A DNA stretch of 37,697 nucleotides from Acidimicrobiaceae bacterium (GCA_013044265.1 JABEUQ010000226.1:1-37697), one strand, 5' to 3'. Positions 1 through 8,616 are shown, numbered from the stretch's first letter. Notes: generated from the letters alone by a model not told the origin. Numbers and translations: made by a program.

Positions 1-80
1 CCACCACGTTGGCACCCACTACCACCACCACGTTGGCACCCACTACCACCACCACGTTGGCACCCACTACCACCACCACG
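1..80 (+). repeat. 24-bp coding tandem repeat (LAPTTTTT)
   Basis: Three identical 24-bp units occupy 9-80 and the last 8 bp of a fourth occupy 1-8. The array therefore continues past the left edge. Identical DNA copies, not just identical peptides, suggest recent expansion or a copy number that varies by slippage. Confidence 0.95.
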
Positions 81-377
81 TCGGCCCCGATTAGTGCGGC
101 GACCTCCACCACAACGGCGACCACCTCAACGACGTCGACCACGTCGACCACAATCGTTGCCCCGACAACTACAACGACAACCCCATCAGTTATTCCCACC
201 GGGCCCCCCGCAACTGGCTTCGGCGGCACTGCGAGTCCAGCGGGAACACCGCGCACGCCATTAGTGGTCGGGGCGCTCGCCCTCGCTACCGGATTTGCAG
301 GTCTCGCTATGAGTGAACGACGTCGTAGCCGGTCAGGACGAAATGACGAGTCACACGATCAACCGAGTCGGCCGTAA
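1..377 (+). CDS. Threonine-rich cell-wall protein with C-terminal sorting signal (5' partial)
   Basis: The reading frame is open to the left edge, so the N-terminus lies outside the window; the TTG listed as a start is a repeat codon. The visible part opens with three perfect 8-residue LAPTTTTT repeats, followed by a low-complexity Ser/Thr/Ala/Pro stalk. It ends with a typical sortase-substrate tail: a PPATG pentapeptide (LPXTG-like), a hydrophobic segment (VVGALALATGFAGLAM) and a basic end (ERRRSRSGR). I infer a surface protein attached to the wall, with the Thr/Pro region as a possibly glycosylated stalk. The next gene, overlapping its 3' end, encodes a sortase that is the likely partner. 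Its ligand or enzymatic head domain is not visible. Confidence 0.8.
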   Translation, partial: TTLAPTTTTTLAPTTTTTLAPTTTTTSAPISAATSTTTATTSTTSTTSTTIVAPTTTTTTPSVIPTGPPATGFGGTASPAGTPRTPLVVGALALATGFAGLAMSERRRSRSGRNDESHDQPSRP

Positions 378-996
378 CCGACGGCGCCGCCGCGAACGCC
401 TCTTATGGATTCTCGGCGGCGCGGCCGTGCTGTGCGCCGCACTCTTGGTCATCTCCGCATCCAAAGCTGATCCACCAGTTCGCGTCGTGCGCGCATCAAA
501 CGTGACTTCAACCAGTATCGCGGCACCGCAAGGTCTTGCCCGCTCCATTCCGCTTCAATTGATAGTGCCTTCTTTAGGTATCTCCACGACAGTCGGCCAA
601 CTTGGTTTGCAGGCGAATCACCAAGTCCAAGTTCCCAAGAGCGTTCACACCGTCGGGTGGTTTCGCCTCGGGCCCACACCGGGGCAGATCGGTTCATCGG
701 TCATCTTGGGTCACGTTGACTCATACCTTGGACCAGGAGTCTTCTTCAATATCAAGACTCTGCCACTTGGAGCACTTATCGAGGTCCGTCTCGCCAACCA
801 CACGATCGCGCTTTTTCGAGTGACCAGTGTTGTTCAATACGCCAAGACGAACTTTCCCGACACTCTTGTCTACGGTTCCTCCGGCGGGCGTGACTTGAAC
901 CTTGTCACCTGCGGCGGAACGTTCAATCACCAGACCGGGAGTTACGAATCGAACATCGTCGTTTTCAGTCGATTGGTTGGCGTCAAGACGACCTAG
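343..996 (+). CDS. Sortase, class F-like, membrane anchored
   Basis: This is a transpeptidase predicted to join the sorting signal of the overlapping upstream protein to the cell envelope. A basic cytoplasmic start (RNRRRRRERL) is followed by one membrane helix at about residues 20-38, a linker, then the sortase barrel at about 68-212. The catalytic His is in ILGHVDS (about 124) and the Cys in LVTCGG (about 190). The usual Arg after the Cys is not seen: the stretch reads CGGTFNHQTGSYESN, while class F enzymes normally carry Arg 9 or 12 residues after the Cys. I chose the ATG at 343 because AGGACGAA precedes it; GTG at 313 is the alternative. Either start overlaps the preceding gene (35 nt for 343), which argues for coupled expression. 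Confidence 0.85.
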   Translation: MTSHTINRVGRNRRRRRERLLWILGGAAVLCAALLVISASKADPPVRVVRASNVTSTSIAAPQGLARSIPLQLIVPSLGISTTVGQLGLQANHQVQVPKSVHTVGWFRLGPTPGQIGSSVILGHVDSYLGPGVFFNIKTLPLGALIEVRLANHTIALFRVTSVVQYAKTNFPDTLVYGSSGGRDLNLVTCGGTFNHQTGSYESNIVVFSRLVGVKTT

Positions 997-1512
997 TTCT
1001 CTTCGCCGAGTGGTGAGGGTGTGGTCTGTTAACGACGTTCTGTTGTTCGATTGAATCAGCTCAAAACCCAACATTGAAGACGCTGCTCCAAAAGTGAGTT
1101 AGAGGGCTGAACCTTCATTCCCAGAGGTCGGAAAAGTCGTCAGATTGGCGGAGACATCTAGGTCAAGGCCTAGGCTCGCGACGTGGACACAACGCAGTTG
1201 CCAATACCGCAACTCAGGTCGATATTCTCCAAAATGACTACCCACAGTCACGGGGACTATTCGAAGGGCACGAGTTCATGACGTCGTTACCACGTCCCCA
1301 CAAGTTGCGACAACGGCCCAACGTACCCACACGAGACGTCCCCCCGGTCAATACTGGGGGACTGCCCACTTGTTCGACGGGACCTTTTGCTCGGACTGCC
1401 TGGGTCTTCACGGAGATCGCGAAAATTTTGCGTGGACGCGACTAGCCGCGACTGCCAACGACACCGCTTGCGCAGTCACGTCACGGTGAATTCTCGAACC
1501 CAGGACCTGCGT
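997..1512. other. Intergenic region, no gene seen
   Basis: This stretch separates the sortase from the convergent SDR gene. I see no convincing ORF: the listed ORFs that enter it are shadows. There is no clear terminator. A short tRNA T-arm-like string at 1491-1508 (minus) does not pair as a T-stem. Confidence 0.5.
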
Positions 1513-2295
1513 TTACGCCCGCTCCTCGGCGATGGAGTTGCCACCATCGACTACGAGGCACTGTCCGGTCACGTACGAGGCCGAAGGCGAAACCAGCCAG
1601 CCAATACTCGCGGCAACTTCTTGGGGTCGCGCGCTACGACCCATGGGCGTCGAAAGGCCCTGTGAGTATTCGTGCGGTGTCTGTGACCCGGTCTCAATCC
1701 AACCGGGAGCAACGGCGTTGACCGTCACTCCATGAGATGCGCAATCGATAGCCAGAGCGCGGGCGAGACCAACCATGGCGGACTTTGCCGCAGCGTAGGC
1801 GGGCTCCCCCCGCATCGCCATCACCGGTCCCGACACGCTGGACACCATGACCAGGCGGCCCCATCGCGCCGCAGACATGACGGGCAAGCAGGATTTCGCC
1901 ACGTGAAACGCGGTGTCAAGATTCCTTGAAATACTCGCCTGCCACTGGGCGAAACTCATCTCGTCAATGGTCCCACGCTCAGATTCTGAACTAGTCAGCG
2001 AGGTCATCCCGGCATTGTGGACGACCACGTCGAGCCTTCCCCAGTGTTCGGTGGCTTCAGCCACCAGTAATGAGGCTGTCGTGGGATCGGTTAGGTCACC
2101 CACCAAACCACGCACTTCCACACCTTGGCCGCGCAGTTCCTCGACGCGGTCGTAAATGCGACTCGTCGTGGAAGTTATGAGCACCGACGCACCCATCTCG
2201 GTGAGTAAGCGAGCCGTGGCGAAACCAATCCCCGTCGCGCTACCCGCGCCCGTGACGAGTGCGCAGCGGCCCGTGAGATCGAACTCACCACTCAT
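1513..2295 (-). CDS. SDR-family NAD(P)-dependent oxidoreductase
   Basis: A classical short-chain dehydrogenase/reductase of 260 aa. It shows the cofactor motif TGAGSATGIG near the N-terminus, NAG in the central strand, the active-site Ser in VSSVSG and the YxxxK pair in YAAAK, and the C-terminal VTGQCLVVDGG typical of the 3-oxoacyl-ACP reductase-like group. The NADP/NAD preference and substrate cannot be told. The start is ambiguous: the ORF reaches a TTG at 2334, but the ATG at 2295 places the Rossmann motif at the usual distance, so I use it. Neither has a strong ribosome site. It stands alone, transcribed leftwards, with no informative neighbour. Confidence 0.85.
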   Translation of the reverse strand: MSGEFDLTGRCALVTGAGSATGIGFATARLLTEMGASVLITSTTSRIYDRVEELRGQGVEVRGLVGDLTDPTTASLLVAEATEHWGRLDVVVHNAGMTSLTSSESERGTIDEMSFAQWQASISRNLDTAFHVAKSCLPVMSAARWGRLVMVSSVSGPVMAMRGEPAYAAAKSAMVGLARALAIDCASHGVTVNAVAPGWIETGSQTPHEYSQGLSTPMGRSARPQEVAASIGWLVSPSASYVTGQCLVVDGGNSIAEERA

Positions 2296-2701
2296 CGAAC
2301 ACACGGCTTCAAGAGAATCCTTTGTCGCACACAAGTGAGCCTTTGGGGAATACTCACTATTGGCCTGAACACTTCACGAGGCGTCATAAGTCGGAACAAT
2401 ACCAAGGTGACGGGTCCTCCATGAACCAACTCATGTGCTTCGAAATTCGCAGCGACACTTCGCGAAGGCGTTGCCCAAACGGGCACTACTTCGTCAGTTG
2501 CGCCTCATGCTTCAGACAGCCCCTCTCGGCCGTTTAAGGGCACCCCACCAATTATCAACGTGTGCTGAGTATCAACAAATTCGCCGGGCCAGCATCCAAC
2601 TCGCACTCACTATTAATGCTCATCCATCGAGCCCACATATTGCGAGGATCCAGGTCCCGAAGTATTCAGAAGTGCCGCATCGAAGCACCTAGGGTCATGG
2701 C
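2296..2701. other. Intergenic region, no gene seen
   Basis: This region lies between divergently oriented genes (SDR leftwards, DedA-like gene rightwards). It probably contains both promoters, but I could not identify boxes with confidence. The small ORFs listed here have no recognisable content. Confidence 0.4.
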
Positions 2702-3283
2702 GTGGGCAATATATATGTCACGTTGATAGTTCTGGCCGTGAATCTACTACCAGTTTTTGGTCCTCCCACGTGGACTATTTTAGTCTTCGTCAAGTTGAAC
2801 TGGCATCTCAACTCCGTACTTCTCGTGCTGTTAGGTTGTATGGCCACTGTCATCGGAAGGTACCTTCTGGCCAAAGGCGCTCGAAGATTCCAGAGATTTC
2901 TGCCCCAGCGTTACATTGACAATCTGAACATTGCGAGAACTCTCGTGACTCGTCGAAAAGGCAGCGTTCTCGCGCTGGTGGGAATATTCGTCGTGTCGCC
3001 CCTGCCCTCTGCTCAACTTTTCGTCGCGGCCGGATTTCTGTAACTGCCCCTCCCTCTCGTCACGATGGCTTTTCTCGCCGGTCGATTGGTGGGTTATTCA
3101 ATCTACGTCAGCGCGGCGAGTCTGGCGTCGACACAGTTCGCCAGTGTGATTGATAACTTCTTTGGCTCACCGTCGTCCATTGCACTGCAATTGGTACTAC
3201 TTATCATCGTGTGCGCCCTGCCACTCGTGAACTGGCGACGCTTCACGAATCGAGACCGAGATGCCACCGCGGGAAAACATTGA
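2702..3283 (+). pseudogene. DedA/VTT-like membrane protein interrupted by in-frame TAA
   Basis: Two ORFs in the track (2702-3043 and 3065-3283) are one frame split by a single TAA at 3041-3043. Joined, they give about 193 aa with hydrophobic helices and features of the VTT (SNARE-associated, DedA-like) family: an N-terminal LLPVFGPPTWTILVF segment, a central helix with GRYLLAKGARR, and SPLPSAQLFVAAGFL running straight into LPLPLVTMAFLAGRL after the stop. The TAA sits inside a conserved hydrophobic stretch, so the downstream half would be lost. CAA (Gln) to TAA is one possible origin. Other genes here end in TAA, so it is not a reassigned codon. Start GTG at 2702 is tentative. A sequencing error is the main alternative. 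Confidence 0.65.
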
Positions 3284-3317
3284 TTCGCCCGCGGAGGTAA
3301 CGGTGTTCAATGCTGAC

Positions 3318-5663
3318 TCAGCGCGATGGTGCAGACCGTTCACCAGGGATCTGGCTGTCGTCGAGGTAGAGATAATTCTCGTCTTCTTGTGCCGTGTGCA
3401 ACTTGACGATGAAGTAGAGGCCGTACAGCAAGCTTCGAAGTTCTAAGACTTCGGCATCGTCAAGGTGATCGGCACGCAGCGCGCCCACGACCTGACCGAG
3501 TCGGCGAATCTGATGAATGATTTCACGATGCGCATGACTCATTGCCCCCAGAGGCTCTCGACCGCCCATGAGACGTGCGAGTAAGGGGTAGAGAATCTTC
3601 TCCTCCTCTTCTTCGTGAGGCTGAATTTCTTGCGTCAGCATCTCGTAGATCGTCTGGACTGCGCGAAGGGTTTCGGCGGGCTGCATGGATCCCAGTGAGT
3701 CGGCCGCGTTGTGAATCTCCTCAATGCTGTCGCGCAGGGAGGCGTGCTCGAGGCGAAAATGAGCGGTGACCGCAATGTCTTTGGCGTTGAGATGAGGGGT
3801 GTCATTTTCAGAGACCAGCGCCCGCAAGGAGTTCAAGATCACGGCAACGTCAATGAGCTCCTGCAATATCGCTCCCCAGACTGCGGGGAGCCAACCCACC
3901 AAGGCGAAAATCATCGCTACGAGAGAAAGGGCAATGCCAGTCACCATGCTTTGGCGAGCAACTCGTAGCGACTTCTTCGCAATGGCCAAGGCGTCGTCCA
4001 AGCGGTCGAGTCGATCGGAGGTCAAGATGACATCGGCGGCCTCCGATGCCGCGGTGGCGGCCCGAGAACCCATAGCCACGCCGACGTCCGCCAACGCCAG
4101 CGCGGGCGCATCATTGATACCGTCACCGACCATCATCGTCGAGGACCGCAGCGACTCGTCACGGACGATATCGAGCTTCTCTTGGGGTGAGCGTTCGGCG
4201 AAAACCTCGTCCACGCCGATAATAGAGCGCACCGTCTCAGCGACTTCAAGTCGGTCACCAGTGACCATCGCGATTCGACCAATGCCTCGACGTCGCAATC
4301 TTCGCATCGTGCGTTCGACGTCGGGGCGGATCGGGTCATCAAACACCAAGACACCGACGGGTTCGCCCTGCACTCCCACGAAAACAGTGAGGGCCCCATC
4401 GAGCTGAGCGCGGCGGCGCGCGCTAAATGCCCACGTCGGGTCCTCGCGAGCGCCACACCAAGCCGCCTTACCGACGGTCACCATTTGTCCCGCAATTCGC
4501 CCCCGAATCCCTTGACCGGCCTCCTCCTCGACCAACGTGGGCATCTCGAGTTCCAAGCCCCGCCCGAGTGCAGACTGGACGATCGACCTCGCCAGCACGT
4601 GGGGTGATAACTGGTCGAGGGAAGCCGCCAGTAGAAGGACGTCCTGCGAAGTGAAGTCGGCCGCGACCGCAATCTCGTTCAACACGGGTCGTCCGCGAGT
4701 AATGGTCCCCGTCTTGTCGATGAGCAAGGTACTGACGCGTGCCAGCCGTTCTAGGACTGCACCATTCTTTACGATGATGCCCAAGTGAGCGGAGCGCGAC
4801 AGTCCGGAGACTAGTGCCACCGGAACCGCCAAAATGAGTGGGCAGGGAGTCGCGACCACTAAGACCGCAACGGCACGGCTCAGCCCACCGACGATCCAAG
4901 CAAACCCCGCGAGCGCCAGCGACACCGCCACGAACCACTGAGAGTATCGGTCCGCCATTCGCACGAAAGGCACGCTCGCAGACTCCGCACCTGCGACCAA
5001 CCGAATGATTCCCGAATAGGTGCTTTCCTCCGCGCTGGCAATCGCGCGCATCTCAAAGGGAGGGCCCGCATTCAGCGCACCACTTCGGACCAATTCGCCT
5101 CGAGCACGTTCGACTGGCAGCGATTCACCCGTCAGCGCCGATTCATCAAGCACCGCGGATGTCGAGGTCATGTTCCCGTCCACGGGTACCATCTCGCCCG
5201 ACGTCACCACGACCAAGTCACCCACCACGACCGACGCGAGATCCACGGTGAGCATTTCGTCACCGTGGAGGAGATGCGCTGTCTTTGGGACGCGCACCAT
5301 CAGCGAAGCGATTTCTCGTCGAGCCCGGCGTGATGCCCATTGGTCCAGAGCGTGCCCACTCGCAAACATCACGCTAATGATCGCTGCTGCGAGGAATTCG
5401 CGCACGAAGAGCGCTCCGCCTAGAGAGAGTAGGGCGAGCGGATCCACTCCGAATCGACCCCGTCGCAGTTCATTCACCATCGCGACGAAGGAATATACGA
5501 CGCCGACCACCGCCGCCAAGAACCATGCGATGTGGGCACCACGAAGTGAACCGGTCAACCAGATGATGGCCCCGACCGACAATCCAGCAGTCACGCCGAT
5601 GGGAAGAGCGAAGACCGCAAACTTCGATCTCCAGTCCCGGACATTTCGCTGGCGTTCGCTCAT
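3318..5663 (-). CDS. P1B-5-type metal-transporting ATPase with C-terminal hemerythrin domain
   Basis: This 781-aa integral membrane pump is predicted to export transition metal; characterised P1B-5 relatives (Nia of Sinorhizobium meliloti) act on Ni and Fe. There is no N-terminal CxxC metal domain. Core motifs in order are TGES (about 178), the membrane site TPCP (about 272), phosphorylation site DKTGT (about 316), TGD (about 468), GDGINDAP (about 513) and QELID in the penultimate helix (about 601); TPCP plus QExxD mark P1B-5. Residues about 635-765 form a hemerythrin-like domain with HxxxE (H683) and HxxxxD (H756), likely binding a di-iron centre and sensing iron or O2. Oddity: the nucleotide-domain HP dipeptide reads SPHV. 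I chose ATG 5663 over an upstream TTG at 5711. It is convergent with the broken DedA-like gene. Confidence 0.93.
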   Translation of the reverse strand: MSERQRNVRDWRSKFAVFALPIGVTAGLSVGAIIWLTGSLRGAHIAWFLAAVVGVVYSFVAMVNELRRGRFGVDPLALLSLGGALFVREFLAAAIISVMFASGHALDQWASRRARREIASLMVRVPKTAHLLHGDEMLTVDLASVVVGDLVVVTSGEMVPVDGNMTSTSAVLDESALTGESLPVERARGELVRSGALNAGPPFEMRAIASAEESTYSGIIRLVAGAESASVPFVRMADRYSQWFVAVSLALAGFAWIVGGLSRAVAVLVVATPCPLILAVPVALVSGLSRSAHLGIIVKNGAVLERLARVSTLLIDKTGTITRGRPVLNEIAVAADFTSQDVLLLAASLDQLSPHVLARSIVQSALGRGLELEMPTLVEEEAGQGIRGRIAGQMVTVGKAAWCGAREDPTWAFSARRRAQLDGALTVFVGVQGEPVGVLVFDDPIRPDVERTMRRLRRRGIGRIAMVTGDRLEVAETVRSIIGVDEVFAERSPQEKLDIVRDESLRSSTMMVGDGINDAPALALADVGVAMGSRAATAASEAADVILTSDRLDRLDDALAIAKKSLRVARQSMVTGIALSLVAMIFALVGWLPAVWGAILQELIDVAVILNSLRALVSENDTPHLNAKDIAVTAHFRLEHASLRDSIEEIHNAADSLGSMQPAETLRAVQTIYEMLTQEIQPHEEEEEKILYPLLARLMGGREPLGAMSHAHREIIHQIRRLGQVVGALRADHLDDAEVLELRSLLYGLYFIVKLHTAQEDENYLYLDDSQIPGERSAPSR

Positions 5664-5910
5664 GACCCCATCTTGGTGTATCTCAGTGGCACGTGCACTG
5701 TGCGGTCTCAATTGATATGGCTACCCATTGAGTCGCAGTGCGAATGGCCACCCGGGCATCGACCCGAAGCAGCAGTTCACCCTAGCGAATACGCCGTACA
5801 CAACATTCTCCAGTTCCTAGGGAGCACGCGACTGCTGCGAGGATGCGCGATGTAGTGACCTTCCAAGGGCATAGGATTCTCCAATCTCAAAGGGCGAGCC
5901 CGGAGCTGAC

Positions 5911-6138
5911 ATGAGCAATCGCCACACCCAGGTACTCAAATCAAAGGTTGACTACCGCGGTGATGTCAGCCACCTGATTTCCACCTTGGGCGACGTGGTG
6001 GCCTTCGCGTCCATCTCACCTGGAACTATTGTCGACATCTCCAGGCCCAACTACTTCGCAAGCACGAGCCACTTCAAGCACGACCGCACGAGTCGGATTT
6101 GCAATTCCCGGTACCTCAATCTTCGAGCCGGGACTTGA
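5911..6138 (+). CDS. Hypothetical small protein (doubtful)
   Basis: A 75-aa ORF with an ATG preceded by GGAG at about 7 nt, which is the only reason to list it. The product has no membrane segment, no recognisable motif, and a His/Ser/Arg-rich C-terminus. The surrounding 5664-6226 holds nothing else I can name. It may be a chance frame or the remnant of a decayed gene. Confidence 0.2.
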   Translation: MSNRHTQVLKSKVDYRGDVSHLISTLGDVVAFASISPGTIVDISRPNYFASTSHFKHDRTSRICNSRYLNLRAGT

Positions 6139-6226
6139 TTCGCTCTACTTCTACCTGCATTAATCCGTCATCATTCGCCAACGTAACTCACTTTCACGAG
6201 CTAGCGATGGAAGTGACAAAAGTAAT

Positions 6227-6808
6227 GTGGGGCTGTATCGAATCATCCCCTCGAAAACTGCTAGGTACATCTTGAACTCAGACGAAATCGATCTCTCGCA
6301 GGATGGTACTCACGTAGCGACGCTTCGTGGTGCCTCCCCCGTAGGCGTCGGTCGTCGATTCTGGGTGGTTCTTGGAGCCATCGCGCTCGTGATTTTCGCC
6401 GCCACCCTCGTCGTGAGCTTCATCTCGGCCACTCATGACAACGCGAGGATTGACCGCCTCAAAGGACACGGCATTGCGTTGAGCGCCACAGTGGGCAATT
6501 GCATCGGCAATCTTGGTGGTAGCGGATCAAACGCCTCGAGTTACACCTGTACCGCTTCATACGCCATTGGCACCACGAGGTACCACGAGATCGTTGGTCT
6601 GATGAGTACATTCACTGCACCAGGAACCCACCTAGCGGTAGTTGCTGATCCATCCCAGCCGAGCACCATTGAGCTGGCATCGGCCGTCAGCTCCTCTACG
6701 GCGTCCTACCGTGTCTACGTGGCACCTGGTCTACTCGCCGCACTTTTCGTCGCTCTGACCCTGGGCTACCTGTATCTCCTGAGACGACCACCTTCATCTC
6801 GCGATTGA
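6227..6808 (+). CDS. DUF3592-like two-helix membrane protein
   Basis: A 193-aa protein with a short cytoplasmic N-terminus, a transmembrane helix at about 44-68 (FWVVLGAIALVIFAATLVV), an extracytoplasmic domain of about 90 residues and a second helix at about 164-186, ending in a short basic tail (RRPPSSRD). The outer domain carries two Cys (GNCIG and SYTCTA) that could form a disulfide, and the RLKGHG...ATV pattern resembles DUF3592 proteins. No biochemical role is known for that family. The start is GTG at 6227 with no clear ribosome site. No operon partner: the next gene is about 390 bp away. Confidence 0.6.
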   Translation: MGLYRIIPSKTARYILNSDEIDLSQDGTHVATLRGASPVGVGRRFWVVLGAIALVIFAATLVVSFISATHDNARIDRLKGHGIALSATVGNCIGNLGGSGSNASSYTCTASYAIGTTRYHEIVGLMSTFTAPGTHLAVVADPSQPSTIELASAVSSSTASYRVYVAPGLLAALFVALTLGYLYLLRRPPSSRD

Positions 6809-7200
6809 CACTGGTGCCTTGCACCCATGGTCTTCGTCACCGTGAAATAATCGCTGGAGTTCACTAATGGTCGCCGATCAGTGCGCCACATTCGCGGGCC
6901 GAGCCGACGACCTAATCGTTATCCGGTCGTTGGCGACGACGCCCGCCATGATGGGCCAAGGTGGTCTCGCTCTGATGTCCACTCCGCGCTCCGACTGCGG
7001 CTCGCCCCAATAATCCCCCACTTCAGCGTGTAACTGGTCTCTGGCGAAGATTAGCTCTCAGACTGAGTCAGTTCACCCGAGTAAACGCTCGAGTGAACTA
7101 GTGGTAATTCCATAAAGATCAAGACCCAGAGATAGAAATGTGACTTAAGTTCCTGAATTTATGAAGACCTTGTGGGGGTTGACACTGTTACCTTGAGCGC
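6809..7200. other. Upstream region of tryptophanase gene, no ORF
   Basis: No supported ORF. Its right half is AT-richer than the surroundings and contains an imperfect palindrome at 7070-7099. I looked for a short Trp-containing leader peptide of the tnaC kind and did not find one. Confidence 0.5.
7070..7099. promoter_or_regulatory. Inverted repeat, candidate operator upstream of tnaA
   Basis: Arms AGTTCACCCGAG and CTCGAGTGAACT are complementary at 11 of 12 positions around a 6-nt spacer, about 100 bp before the tryptophanase start. There is no T-run after it, so a regulator-binding site seems likelier than a terminator. The regulator is unknown. Confidence 0.4.
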
Positions 7201-8580
7201 ATGGAACACACCTTTGAGACGATTATCGAACCCTTCCGTATTCACTCAGTCGAGCCTCTACGACTCACGAGCCGGGCCCAACGTATGAGCGCTATCGAGG
7301 AGGCCGGATTCAACCCGTTCAATCTTCGCTCCACCGATGTCTTGATCGACCTATTGACCGATTCAGGAACCGGGGCAATGTCGCGTGACCAGTGGGCCGC
7401 GATCCAGCACGGAGATGAGAGTTACGCCGGGTCCCCCTCGTGGTTCCGCTTCGAGGAGGCGGTGAAGAACCTTTTCCCCTTCACGCATGTCATCCCGACG
7501 CACCAGGGCCGCGCAGCCGAGAAAATACTCTTCTCCGTGTTGGGCGGACCTGGCAAGACCATCCCGAACAACACACATTTCGACACCACCCGCGCCAATG
7601 TTGAAGCGTCGGGCGCGGCAGCGGTGGACATGGTTATTGCCGAAGGTCGCAACGCGAGCACGATACATCCATTCAAAGGCAATATCGACCTCGAAGCACT
7701 CGAGGGTCTCCTCAGCGAACACGCCGACCAGGTTCCCGTAGTCATGTTGACCATCACCAATAACTCAGGTGGTGGACAACCCGTCTCACTAGCCAATATC
7801 CGTGGGGCCAGTGAACTTTGTCATCGATACGGCGTACCACTCTTCCTAGACGCCTGCCGTTTCGCAGAGAACGCCTGGTTCATCCACGAGCGTGAAGAAG
7901 GTCAGGGACACCGCGAAGTTGCCGATATCGTGCGCGAAATTGCCTCCCTCGCCGACGGGATGACCATGAGCGCGAAGAAGGATCCCTTCGGCAATATCGG
8001 CGGATGGTTGGCCCTCAACGATGACGCCTTAGCCGAGTCGTGCCGCAATGTGTTGATTCTCACTGAAGGGTTCCCCACGTACGGCGGACTTGCCGGGCGT
8101 GATCTCGAGGCGCTGGCCCAGGGTCTCAGTGAAGCCGTTAGTCATGACTATCTGCGCTATCGCATTCAATCGACGGCGTACCTTGGCGACGCGCTCGATG
8201 CCGCGGGCGTCCCCGTCGTCAAGCCAATTGGCGGTCACGCGGTCTATCTCGACGCCAAAGCACTACTACCCCACATCGCGCCGCTCGAGTATCCGGGCCT
8301 GTCGCTCGCGGTCGCGCTCTACGTCATGGGCGGTGTACGCAGCGTCGAGATCGGCTCGGTCATGTTCGGTCGCCAAACCGACGGAAGCGAGGTTCCTGCG
8401 GCCATGGAACTTGTTCGCTTGGCGATCCCGCGGCGCACCTACACCCAGAGTCATATCGACTACGTCATCGAGGTGGTCACTACCGTCGCCCGTGATGCCA
8501 ATTCGCTGCGTGGATACAAGATGATCTATGAACCCCAGGCGCTTCGCCACTTCACTGCCCGGTGCGAGCCCCTGGCCTAA
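7201..8580 (+). CDS. tnaA: Tryptophanase (tryptophan indole-lyase)
   Basis: A PLP-dependent beta-eliminating lyase of 459 aa, full length, predicted to convert L-tryptophan to indole, pyruvate and ammonia in the cytoplasm. Family marks are EPFRIHSVEP at the start, LLTDSGTGAMS, THQGRAAE, GGQPVSLAN, the PLP lysine in MSAKKD (about K260) and EGFPTYGGLAGRD. Tyrosine phenol-lyase is the near alternative; three positions that differ between the two favour tryptophanase: Asp in HFDTTR (Thr in tyrosine phenol-lyase), Ile in RSVEIG (Arg there) and His in LRHFTA (Phe there). No tnaB permease or tnaC leader is adjacent. The ribosome site is weak. An inverted repeat lies upstream. Actual activity on Trp versus Cys or Ser is not shown by sequence. 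Confidence 0.88.
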   Translation: MEHTFETIIEPFRIHSVEPLRLTSRAQRMSAIEEAGFNPFNLRSTDVLIDLLTDSGTGAMSRDQWAAIQHGDESYAGSPSWFRFEEAVKNLFPFTHVIPTHQGRAAEKILFSVLGGPGKTIPNNTHFDTTRANVEASGAAAVDMVIAEGRNASTIHPFKGNIDLEALEGLLSEHADQVPVVMLTITNNSGGGQPVSLANIRGASELCHRYGVPLFLDACRFAENAWFIHEREEGQGHREVADIVREIASLADGMTMSAKKDPFGNIGGWLALNDDALAESCRNVLILTEGFPTYGGLAGRDLEALAQGLSEAVSHDYLRYRIQSTAYLGDALDAAGVPVVKPIGGHAVYLDAKALLPHIAPLEYPGLSLAVALYVMGGVRSVEIGSVMFGRQTDGSEVPAAMELVRLAIPRRTYTQSHIDYVIEVVTTVARDANSLRGYKMIYEPQALRHFTARCEPLA

Positions 8581-8593
8581 AGCTTCGGTCGAG

Positions 8594-8616
8594 CATCCCC
8601 ATCCCCATCCCCATCC
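8594..8616 (+). repeat. CATCCC hexamer microsatellite
   Basis: Just under four copies of CATCCC lie in the gap between tnaA and the AI-2E-type permease, followed by a short GCTC run. The tract is non-coding and prone to slippage; no function is evident. Confidence 0.9.

Noticed and set aside
1491-1508. tRNA T-arm-like string (GGTCCTGGGTTCGAGAA on minus)
   Set aside because: The flanks do not pair as a T-stem and no anticodon or D arm is present, as the sequence before it is the SDR coding end. Without a second copy or an integrase there is no case for an att site.
3041-3043. TAA readthrough or codon reassignment in the DedA-like gene
   Set aside because: TAA is used as a normal terminator for tnaA, ychF and ahcY here, and no recoding signal is visible.
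3799-4407. 202-aa ORF on the plus strand, with a further 231-aa ORF at 5020-5715
   Set aside because: Both lie antisense to the P1B-5 ATPase and are Ser/Thr/Arg-rich shadows without motifs.
7179-7184. TTGACA as a -35 box for tryptophanase
   Set aside because: It lies only 16 bp before the ATG, so the -10 would fall inside the coding region.
8594-8616. CATCCC array as a CRISPR or regulatory repeat
   Set aside because: It is a simple microsatellite without spacers or dyad symmetry.
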